From Alphaproteobacteria bacterium (GTDB taxonomy: Bacteria > Pseudomonadota > Alphaproteobacteria > Rhizobiales > Aestuariivirgaceae): DNA of 37,251 nt. The translations under genes and the position numbers were made by a program. Shown here one piece after another: positions 23,262 to 29,881 of the stretch. The notes under the pieces are model-generated. The model was not told the origin of the DNA and did no database searches. It was given only the letters and a program-made list of their open reading frames with translations. Position 1 is the stretch's first letter. Each line of letters starts with the position of its first letter. The stretch lies in the NCBI GenBank assembly GCA_026400595.1, contig JAPLOT010000287.1, positions 1 to 37,251 of the forward strand, in the 5' to 3' direction.

Positions 23262-24635
23262 ATGGCGAAGAAGGCAGTGAAGAAGACGGCCGCCCGCAAG
23301 CCGGCCGTGAAGGCAAGGCCGAAGACCAAGACCGCCAGCACGAGGAAGGCCGGGCCAAAACTTCTCTTCCCGGGCTTTTTCAGCGACGCCCTTTCGAAGT
23401 CGGACGCGAAGGTGGCGAAAGCCATAGCCGCCGAACTTGGCCGCCAGCAGCATGAGATCGAACTGATCGCTTCCGAGAACATCGTCTCCAAGGCGGTGAT
23501 GGAGGCCCAAGGCTCGGTCATGACCAACAAGTATGCGGAAGGCTATCCGGGCCGCCGTTACTATGGTGGCTGCCAGCATGTCGATGTCACCGAGCAGCTT
23601 GCCATCGACCGCGCCAAGGCTCTGTTCAACTGCTCCTTCGCGAATGTTCAGCCGCATTCCGGGGCCCAGGCCAACCAAGCCGTTTTCTTCGCCCTTCTGC
23701 AACCAGGCGACACCTACATGGGACTCGACCTCGCCTGCGGCGGCCACCTGACTCATGGCTCGCCGGTCAATCAGTCCGGCAAGTGGTTCAAGGTGGCGCC
23801 CTACAAGGTGCGCGAAGACAACCACCTCATCGATTATGACAAGTTGGCTGCGCAAGCTCTTGATGTGAGGCCGAAACTGATCATTGCCGGCGGCTCGGCA
23901 TATCCCCGCACGCTCGACTTCAAGCGCTTCCGCGAGATTGCCGACTCGGTAGGCGCCTACCTGATGGTGGACATGGCCCATTTCGCTGGCCTGGTTGCCG
24001 GCGGTGTCCATCCCAATCCGCTGGAATACGCGGATGTCGTCACCACCACCACTCACAAGACCTTGCGCGGACCGCGCGGCGGAATGATTCTCAGCCGCAA
24101 TGACGATCTGGGCAAGAAGTTCAACTCCTCCGTCTTCCCGGGCCTGCAGGGCGGGCCGCTGGAGCATGTGATCGCAGCCAAGGCCGTGGCCTTCGGCGAG
24201 GCCCTGCGCCCCGCCTTTCGCAAGTATGCCAAGCAGGTGGCCGACAATGCCAGGGTTCTGGCCCAGAGCATGATCGATGGCGGCTGCGACCTCGTTTCGG
24301 GCGGGACCGACACCCATCTCATGCTGGTCGACCTGCGCAAGAAGGGCGTGACTGGCAAGGCAGCGGAAGCCTCCCTGGGCCGTGCCTACATCACTTGCAA
24401 CAAGAACGGCATTCCGTTCGATCCGGCGCCCTTCACCATCACCAGCGGCATTCGCCTGGGAACACCTGCCGGAACGACGCGCGGTTTCGGGCCGGTGGAA
24501 TTCAAGCAGGTGGGCGCCCTCATCACCGAAGTACTGGATGGTCTCGCCGCCAATGGCGAAGAGGGCAACGGCAAGGTCGAAGCCTCGGTGCGCAAGCGGG
24601 TCAAGGCACTGACCGACCGCTTCCCGATCTACTGA
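23262..24635 (+). CDS. glyA: serine hydroxymethyltransferase with basic N-terminal extension
   Basis: A 457-residue PLP enzyme interconverting serine and glycine with tetrahydrofolate. The PLP lysine is K266 (VTTTTHKTLRGPRGG), and IELIASENIVS (66-76), QPHSGAQANQAV (130-141) and the C-terminal GTPAGTTRGF are family-typical. Usual bacterial GlyA proteins are about 417-435 residues. Here residues 1-33 are an added lysine/alanine-rich stretch with nine lysines and three arginines before the normal core at LLFPGFFSDAL. The ATG at 23262 has AAGGGG about eight bases upstream, and there is no other ATG before the core, so the extension appears real. It precedes nrdR and the riboflavin genes. Confidence 0.94.
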   Translation: MAKKAVKKTAARKPAVKARPKTKTASTRKAGPKLLFPGFFSDALSKSDAKVAKAIAAELGRQQHEIELIASENIVSKAVMEAQGSVMTNKYAEGYPGRRYYGGCQHVDVTEQLAIDRAKALFNCSFANVQPHSGAQANQAVFFALLQPGDTYMGLDLACGGHLTHGSPVNQSGKWFKVAPYKVREDNHLIDYDKLAAQALDVRPKLIIAGGSAYPRTLDFKRFREIADSVGAYLMVDMAHFAGLVAGGVHPNPLEYADVVTTTTHKTLRGPRGGMILSRNDDLGKKFNSSVFPGLQGGPLEHVIAAKAVAFGEALRPAFRKYAKQVADNARVLAQSMIDGGCDLVSGGTDTHLMLVDLRKKGVTGKAAEASLGRAYITCNKNGIPFDPAPFTITSGIRLGTPAGTTRGFGPVEFKQVGALITEVLDGLAANGEEGNGKVEASVRKRVKALTDRFPIY

Positions 24636-24650
24636 CACGCTGCATGCGGT

Positions 24651-24669
24651 GGCCGGGCTTGACCCGGCC
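24651..24669. repeat. short palindromic intergenic element
   Basis: GGCCGGG-CTTGA-CCCGGCC is a perfect seven-pair hairpin in the glyA-nrdR gap. It has no T-run. The sequence resembles a short palindromic element that I recall as scattered in intergenic regions of Rhizobiales genomes. Only one copy is in this window, so the repeat status is inferred. It could also act as a mild attenuator between glyA and nrdR. Confidence 0.4.
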
Positions 24670-24731
24670 CCCCAGACTTGGGACTGTGACCCGCCCGCCA
24701 GCCGCTGCGGGCAGGATTCGGGGATTTCCAG

Positions 24732-25211
24732 GTGCGTTGTCCGTTCTGCTCGAATGAAGAGACCCAGGTGAAGGACTCGCGTCCCACCGAAGACGGCACC
24801 GCCATCCGCCGCCGCCGCTATTGTCCGGACTGCTCCGGGCGCTTCACCACCTTCGAGCGCGTGCAACTGCGCGAACTGATGGTGCTCAAGAAGTCCGGAC
24901 GCCGGGTGCCGTTCGACCGCGACAAGCTCATGCGTTCGATTCAGGTGGCGCTGCGCAAGCGGCCGGTCGATCCGGAACGGGTGGAGCGGATGGTCTCCGG
25001 CATCGTCCGGCGGCTGGAAAGTCTCGGCGAGAGCGAGATCAAGTCCGAGACGGTCGGCAAGCTGGTCATGGAAGCGCTGAAAATGCTCGATGACGTGGCT
25101 TATGTCCGCTTCGCGTCGGTCTACAAGAATTTCCGCGAGGCCAAGGATTTCGAGGAGCTGCTGGGCGAACTCTCGGGCGACGAGGGCGACGGCGACGCCG
25201 GTGACCGCTGA
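24732..25211 (+). CDS. nrdR: transcriptional repressor NrdR
   Basis: A 159-residue protein with a zinc ribbon (C3, C6, C31, C34, in MRCPFCS and YCPDC) and an ATP-cone domain from about 46 to 140 (VLKKSGRRVPFDRDKLMRSI in two parts, then SVYKNFREAKDF). It represses ribonucleotide reductase genes when dATP is bound, through NrdR boxes at their promoters; none is expected here. The start is GTG at 24732, which gives the invariant MRCPFC. It opens the nrdR-rib-nusB operon and overlaps ribD by 11 bp. The length is normal. Confidence 0.95.
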   Translation: MRCPFCSNEETQVKDSRPTEDGTAIRRRRYCPDCSGRFTTFERVQLRELMVLKKSGRRVPFDRDKLMRSIQVALRKRPVDPERVERMVSGIVRRLESLGESEIKSETVGKLVMEALKMLDDVAYVRFASVYKNFREAKDFEELLGELSGDEGDGDAGDR

Positions 25212-26196
25212 CGCACGCTGGATGTCCTACGCGCTGCGGCTGGGCCGCAGAGCCCTGGGCACGACGGCGGAAAATCCCAATGTGGGCTGTGTGATCGTCA
25301 AGGATGGCAGAGTGCTGGGCATCGGCTGGACCCAGCCGGGCGGCAGGCCACATGCCGAGACCGAGGCATTGGCCATGTCCGGCGATGGCGCACGCGGCGC
25401 GACGGCCTATGTGACCCTCGAACCCTGCGCCCACCATGGCAGGACGCCGCCCTGCGCCGAGGCGCTTGCGCGGGCGGGCCTGGCCCGGGTGGTTACGGCG
25501 ATCAAGGACCCCGATCACCGGGTTTCCGGGGCCGGTCACCGGATCCTGCGCGAAGCGGGGATCGAGGTTGTCAGCGGAATTGCTGCGGACGACGCACGCC
25601 GGGACCTGGCGGGATTCCTCATGCGGATTGTCAGGAGGCGCCCGCAAGTGATTCTGAAGCTTGCCGTTTCTGCCGACGGCAAGATCGCAGCGGGTGTCGG
25701 CCGGAGAACCGCCATCACTGGCGAGGCAGTGAAAGCGCGAGTCCACCTGCTGCGGGCCCAATGCAATGCCATCCTCGTCGGAATGGGGACGGTGGTCGTC
25801 GATGATCCGGAACTGACCTGCCGCCTGCCCGGATTGGAGAACCGGTCGCCCAGGCCGTTTGTCTTGAGCAGGGGGCGCGATCTTCCGCCCGGCAGCAAGC
25901 TGGCTCACGCAGGTGCCACGGTCCTGCGCGGGAGCGTCACCGCTGCCCTGGGCGAACTGGGGCACCAAGGCATCAACCGGCTGCTGGTCGAGGGCGGCGC
26001 AATGACGGCGCGGAGCTTTTTGGACGCCGGTGTGGTGGACGAGGTTCAGATCTTCAGATCGCCCGATTGCATCGGTGCCGCCGGGGTGGATGCCCTAGCC
26101 GGCCTGGAACTGGATTCAGCATTGCAGCCCTTCGCGCTGCGCGAGGAAGAAAGGCTTGGGCCGGACCGGCTGACCGTCTATGAAGCCCGCAACTGA
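25201..26196 (+). CDS. ribD: bifunctional riboflavin biosynthesis deaminase/reductase RibD
   Basis: A 331-residue fusion. The N-terminal deaminase domain has the zinc site HAE (51-53) with C76 and C85 in EPCAHHGRTPPC. The C-terminal reductase domain begins near 148 (QVILKLAVSADGKIA) and includes NRLLVEGGAMTARSF. It converts the GTP cyclohydrolase II product to 5-amino-6-ribitylaminouracil phosphate. GTG at 25201 gives the family start (DARWMSYALRLGRRALG) and overlaps nrdR by 11 bp; ATG at 25222 is a shorter option. At 331 residues it is slightly short, mainly in the reductase half. No FMN riboswitch precedes it, as it lies inside an operon. Confidence 0.93.
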   Translation: MTADARWMSYALRLGRRALGTTAENPNVGCVIVKDGRVLGIGWTQPGGRPHAETEALAMSGDGARGATAYVTLEPCAHHGRTPPCAEALARAGLARVVTAIKDPDHRVSGAGHRILREAGIEVVSGIAADDARRDLAGFLMRIVRRRPQVILKLAVSADGKIAAGVGRRTAITGEAVKARVHLLRAQCNAILVGMGTVVVDDPELTCRLPGLENRSPRPFVLSRGRDLPPGSKLAHAGATVLRGSVTAALGELGHQGINRLLVEGGAMTARSFLDAGVVDEVQIFRSPDCIGAAGVDALAGLELDSALQPFALREEERLGPDRLTVYEARN

Positions 26197-26204
26197 GGGT
26201 CAGC

Positions 26205-26798
26205 ATGTTTACCGGCATCATCACGGACATCGGCACGGTCCGCGCCATCGCGAAGGCGGGCGACACACGCTACGAGATCACCACGGCCTATGACCTGGAC
26301 GGGGTCGACATGGGGGCCTCGATCGCCTGCAACGGCTGCTGCCTGACGGTGATCGCGAAAGGCCTGGACTGGTTCGCCGTCCAGGCATCCGGCGAGACCC
26401 TGTCGAAGACCACGTTGGGGAACTGGGAGAGGGGCACGCGCATCAATCTCGAACGCGCCTTGAAGCTGGGCGACGAGCTGGGTGGCCATATCGTCTCCGG
26501 GCATGTCGATGGGATTGGCCAGACTGTCGCCATCACGCCGGACGGCGAGTCCCGACGGTTCCGCATCCGCGTGCCGGCAGCCCTGGCAAGGTTCATTGCG
26601 CCCAAGGGCTCCGTCGCCGTCGACGGCACGTCGCTGACGGTGAATGAAGTCGATGGGGCGGACTTCGGCGTGAATATCATTCCGCATACACAGGCCGTGA
26701 CCACATGGGGTGACATGAAGGTCGGGCAGGCGGTCAACATTGAAATCGACATGCTGGCGCGCTATGTGGCGCGCCTTGCCGAGTTTGGAAAATCATGA
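26205..26798 (+). CDS. ribE: riboflavin synthase alpha subunit
   Basis: A 197-residue protein made of two lumazine-binding barrel repeats, opening with MFTGIITDIGTVRAI and with GHIVSGHVDGIG marking the junction. The second repeat has DGTSLTVNEVD and NIIPHT. It dismutates two 6,7-dimethyl-8-ribityllumazine molecules into riboflavin and the RibD product pyrimidine. It starts eight bases after ribD and overlaps ribH by four bases. The name ribC is used in some species. Normal length. Confidence 0.95.
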   Translation: MFTGIITDIGTVRAIAKAGDTRYEITTAYDLDGVDMGASIACNGCCLTVIAKGLDWFAVQASGETLSKTTLGNWERGTRINLERALKLGDELGGHIVSGHVDGIGQTVAITPDGESRRFRIRVPAALARFIAPKGSVAVDGTSLTVNEVDGADFGVNIIPHTQAVTTWGDMKVGQAVNIEIDMLARYVARLAEFGKS

Positions 26799-27295
26799 AG
26801 GTCGAAAAGAAATCGGGCGAAGCCCAGAAGATCAATGCGCGCCTGCTCATTCTCGAAGCGCGCTTCTATGCCGAGATGTGCGACGAGCTCGCAGCGGGTG
26901 CCATTGCGGCCATCGAACGCGCTGGAGCCAAGTGGGACCGCGTCGCCGTTCCGGGCGCGCTCGAACTGCCGGGCGCCATCGCCATGGCTCACCATTCCGG
27001 CAAATATGACGGCTATGTCGCGCTGGGCTGCGTGCTGCGGGGCGAGACGACGCACTACGATATCGTGGCCAACGAGAGCGCCCGCGGCATCATGAACCTG
27101 ACACTCGCGGGCCTGTGCATCGGCAACGGCATTCTTACCTGCGAGAACGAGGCGCAGGCCTGGGCGCGGGCGCGTGTGGCCGAGATGGACAAGGGCGGCG
27201 GTGCGGCCGAAGCGGCGCTGGCCATGATCCGGTTGGCGCGTAGTTTCGGCGGCAAGAAGCGGACAGCGGACAAGCGAAAGGCAAGGGCCAAGTGA
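26795..27295 (+). CDS. ribH: 6,7-dimethyl-8-ribityllumazine synthase
   Basis: A 166-residue lumazine synthase, recognisable from RVAVPGALELPGAIAMA, the GCVLRGETTHYDIV segment carrying the catalytic histidine, and the NGILTCENEAQAWARA segment. It makes the lumazine precursor used by RibE and usually forms an icosahedral or decameric shell. The C-terminal end (SFGGKKRTADKRKARAK) is strongly basic, a feature shared with several neighbours. No ribB/ribBA lies between ribE and ribH here, so the dihydroxybutanone phosphate branch is encoded elsewhere. It overlaps ribE and nusB by four bases on either side. Confidence 0.95.
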   Translation: MKVEKKSGEAQKINARLLILEARFYAEMCDELAAGAIAAIERAGAKWDRVAVPGALELPGAIAMAHHSGKYDGYVALGCVLRGETTHYDIVANESARGIMNLTLAGLCIGNGILTCENEAQAWARARVAEMDKGGGAAEAALAMIRLARSFGGKKRTADKRKARAK

Positions 27296-27765
27296 CCGAC
27301 AAGCGCCGGCAGAAACCGATCGCGCGGTCCGCCGCAAGGCTTGGAGCCGTTCAGGCCCTTTACCAGATGGACATCGGCGGGACAGATGTCGGCGAGACGC
27401 TGGCGCAATTCTCGTCCCGGGTTATCGGCGATGATTTCGACGATGGCCAGTGCGGCGAAGCCGACTACCGCCACCTCAAGGACGTGGTGGATGGCGTGGT
27501 GCGCGAGCAATCGACCATCGATCCGTCGGTCGACCGCATCCTCGACAAATCCTGGCCGCTTCACCGTCTCGACGCGACTGTGCGGGCGATCCTGCGCGCC
27601 GGCGCCTATGAGCTGATGTTCATGGACAAGGTGCCCGCCCGCGTTGCCATCAGCGAGTATGTCGACGTGGCGTCGGCCTTTTTCGGCAGTGACGAGCCGA
27701 ACTTCGTCAACGGCGTGCTGGATCGTCTGGCGCGCGACCGCAGGCCGGAGGAATTCGCAGCGTGA
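27292..27765 (+). CDS. nusB: transcription antitermination factor NusB
   Basis: A 157-residue all-helical RNA-binding protein. The family pieces ARLGAVQALYQMDIGG, RLDATVRAILRAGAYELM and VAISEYVDVASAFFGSDEPNFVNGVLDRLAR are recognisable. With NusE (S10) it binds boxA RNA for rRNA antitermination. The start is GTG at 27292, overlapping ribH by four bases. The ribH-nusB pairing is standard in proteobacteria. In many Rhizobiales thiL follows nusB; here an MFS gene does. Confidence 0.94.
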   Translation: MTDKRRQKPIARSAARLGAVQALYQMDIGGTDVGETLAQFSSRVIGDDFDDGQCGEADYRHLKDVVDGVVREQSTIDPSVDRILDKSWPLHRLDATVRAILRAGAYELMFMDKVPARVAISEYVDVASAFFGSDEPNFVNGVLDRLARDRRPEEFAA

Positions 27766-28961
27766 CCGCTGCCGAAACCTTCGACGACCACAAGGCCCGC
27801 CGCAATGCGGTGATCCTTGCGATTGCCCAGGCGCTCTATGGCGCGACACTCACGGCGCTGGTGGTGACGTCCGGACTAGTAGGTACACAGCTAGCCCCCG
27901 ACCCGTCCTGGGCGACCATGCCCATGTCGATGACCATCATCGGAACGGCGCTCACCACCTTCCCCATCTCGCTGATGATGAAACGCATCGGGCGGCGTGC
28001 GGGGTTCATGATCTGCGCAATGCTGGGCGCGCTGGGTTCGCTGCTAGGAACCTATGCGATCTTCGAGAAGAGCTTTGGCCTGTTTCTGGTTGGCGCGCTG
28101 ATGCTGGGCATCTATCAGGCCTCTGCCTCATACTATCGCTTTGCAGCGGCCGATCTGGCCAGCCCGCAATTCCGGCCCAAGGCCATTTCCTGGGTGATGA
28201 CCGGCGGCGTGGCTGCCGCGCTGTTCGGCTCTCTGCTTGTCATGGCCACAGTCGACCTCCTCGCGCCGATCACATTTGCCGGGACATGGGTAGCGATGGC
28301 TGTCCTCGCGCTGATCGGCGCCGCGCTGCTGATGGCGGTGGACATTCCCTACAAGGCCGAAGCCAATGCCCCAACGGGACGGGCGCTGCCGGAGATCGCC
28401 CGGCAGCCGCGCTACATCGTGGCGGTTGCGACTGCGACACTTGCCTACGGCATCATGATGCTGGTGATGACGGCAACGCCTGTCGCCATGCTCGGCTGCG
28501 GCTTCACGGTGCAGGATTCAAGCTGGGTGATCCAGTGGCACGCCCTGTCCATGTTCGTGCCGAGTTTCTTTACCGGAAGCCTGATTGCGCGCTACGGCGC
28601 CGAGCGGATCTCGATCATCGGCATGGTGCTTCTGGTGGGAGCGGCGGTCGCCGGCCTGATGGGCATACATTTCGAGAACTTCGCCGTGGGGCTGATCCTG
28701 CTGGGCCTCGGGTGGAACTTCGGGTTCCTCGGCGGAACGACGATGCTGACATCGACCTACCGGCCCGCCGAGCGCAACAAGGCCCAGGGCCTCAATGACA
28801 TGATCGTCTTCGTGATCACCGCGCTTGCTTCGCTGAGTGCCGGCAAGCTGCTCGCCTGGAATGGTTGGGATGCCGTGAACTACGCCGTATTCCCGCTGGT
28901 GCTGCTGGCGCTGGCGCTGATTTCCTGGCTGGTCACGCACCAGCGCAGACTGGCGGCCTGA
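27762..28961 (+). CDS. MFS transporter in the rib-nusB operon
   Basis: A 399-residue permease with 12 predicted segments. The loop MMKRIGRRAGFMICAMLGA resembles the MFS motif between segments 2 and 3, and the second half has the matching RYGAERISIIGM. Substrate unknown. Translation starts at GTG 27762, inside the end of nusB (four-base overlap), and the next gene starts four bases after its stop, so it is firmly part of the operon. It is unlike the two MFS paralogs at the left end. Confidence 0.87.
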   Translation: MTAAETFDDHKARRNAVILAIAQALYGATLTALVVTSGLVGTQLAPDPSWATMPMSMTIIGTALTTFPISLMMKRIGRRAGFMICAMLGALGSLLGTYAIFEKSFGLFLVGALMLGIYQASASYYRFAAADLASPQFRPKAISWVMTGGVAAALFGSLLVMATVDLLAPITFAGTWVAMAVLALIGAALLMAVDIPYKAEANAPTGRALPEIARQPRYIVAVATATLAYGIMMLVMTATPVAMLGCGFTVQDSSWVIQWHALSMFVPSFFTGSLIARYGAERISIIGMVLLVGAAVAGLMGIHFENFAVGLILLGLGWNFGFLGGTTMLTSTYRPAERNKAQGLNDMIVFVITALASLSAGKLLAWNGWDAVNYAVFPLVLLALALISWLVTHQRRLAA

Positions 28962-28965
28962 GCGC

Positions 28966-29733
28966 ATGCGGCTCAACATCTTCCTGCAGCGTGCCGGGGT
29001 TGGCAGCCGCCGCGAGGCCGAACGCATGGTGGCGGAGGCGCGCGTCACCGTGAATGGCCGCATCGCGACACCCACCACACCGGTGGAAGAGGGCGATGCC
29101 GTAACCCTCGACGGCAAGCCGGTCGCCATTGAATCGCGGCCGCTGCCCCGGCTCTTCATGCTGCACAAACCGCTCGATGTGCTCGTGACCAATCGCGATC
29201 CCAAGGGCAGGCCGACGGTCTTCGACCTCGATGCGCTGAAGCCGCCGCGCTGGTCAGCAGCCATGCCGCGGGTGATGAGCGTGGGGCGTCTCGACGTCAA
29301 TTCCGAAGGGCTTCTCCTCCTGTCGTCGGACGGACCTCTGGCGCAGGCCATGATGAGCCCAAGAACGGCGCTCGCCCGTGTCTACCGCGTCCGCATCCAC
29401 GGCCGGCTGACGCCGCGCAACATCGAGGACCTGGCGCAGGGCATCACCGTCGACGGGGTGAGCTATCGGGGAGCGGAATTCGTCGAGGAATTCGACAAGG
29501 GCGGGCGCAGCAACACCTGGTACCGGGTGCTTCTGACCGAAGGAAAGAATCGCGAGATCCGCAAGCTGGTGGAACACTTTGGCGGCAAGGTGAACCGGCT
29601 GATCCGGGTCCAGTACGGACCCTTCCATCTGGGAGACCTGAAGGCGGGCGAGCTGCGCGAGGTTCCGCCCGAACAGGTCCGCCGCCTGCTGACGTTCCTC
29701 TCGGCAAAGGGCGTGGATCTAGGTCCCGGCTAG
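28966..29733 (+). CDS. rluB: rRNA pseudouridine synthase (RluB/RsuA family)
   Basis: A 255-residue RsuA/RluB/E/F-type pseudouridine synthase. An S4 RNA-binding domain covers about 1-48 (RLNIFLQRAGVGSRREAERMV in part, then VTVNGR). The catalytic aspartate is D110 in VGRLDVNSEGLLLLSSDG. The C-terminal GKNREIRKLVEHFGGKVNRLIRVQYGPF carries the family pattern in its pieces GKNREIRK and RLIRVQYGPF. The length fits RluB, which modifies U2605 of 23S rRNA in E. coli, better than RsuA (16S), but the exact target is inferred. It is the last gene of the operon and is followed by a hairpin at 29742. Confidence 0.85.
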   Translation: MRLNIFLQRAGVGSRREAERMVAEARVTVNGRIATPTTPVEEGDAVTLDGKPVAIESRPLPRLFMLHKPLDVLVTNRDPKGRPTVFDLDALKPPRWSAAMPRVMSVGRLDVNSEGLLLLSSDGPLAQAMMSPRTALARVYRVRIHGRLTPRNIEDLAQGITVDGVSYRGAEFVEEFDKGGRSNTWYRVLLTEGKNREIRKLVEHFGGKVNRLIRVQYGPFHLGDLKAGELREVPPEQVRRLLTFLSAKGVDLGPG

Positions 29734-29741
29734 GCCGATCG

Positions 29742-29768
29742 TCGCTTGAGCGGTCCCACTCAAAGCGA
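29742..29768 (+). terminator. possible terminator after rluB
   Basis: TCGCTTGAG (29742-29750) pairs with CTCAAAGCGA (29759-29768) with a one-base bulge around a CGGTCCCA loop. The following bases are only weakly T-rich, so termination may be incomplete. Confidence 0.4.
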
Positions 29769-29820
29769 TTGCCTAATTCCGCCGCATTTGGCATACCACG
29801 CCCACTTTCCGGGGCAGGGG

Positions 29821-29843
29821 CTGGCAGAACGTGATTCTGCCAG
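29821..29843 (+). promoter_or_regulatory. inverted repeat in the hppA leader
   Basis: CTGGCAGAA (29821-29829) and TTCTGCCAG (29835-29843) are perfect complements around CGTGA. It ends 38 bp ahead of the hppA ATG, has no T-run, and is flanked on each side by GGGG. It could be an operator, an RNA hairpin in the leader or a stabilising structure. Confidence 0.4.
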
Positions 29844-29881
29844 GGGCTTCGGGTCAACATCAACGGATACAAGGGTTTATC

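Noticed and set aside
23202..24866. 554-codon minus-strand frame opposite glyA
   Set aside because: glyA is complete and well supported on the other strand; the antisense frame has no motifs or ribosome binding site.
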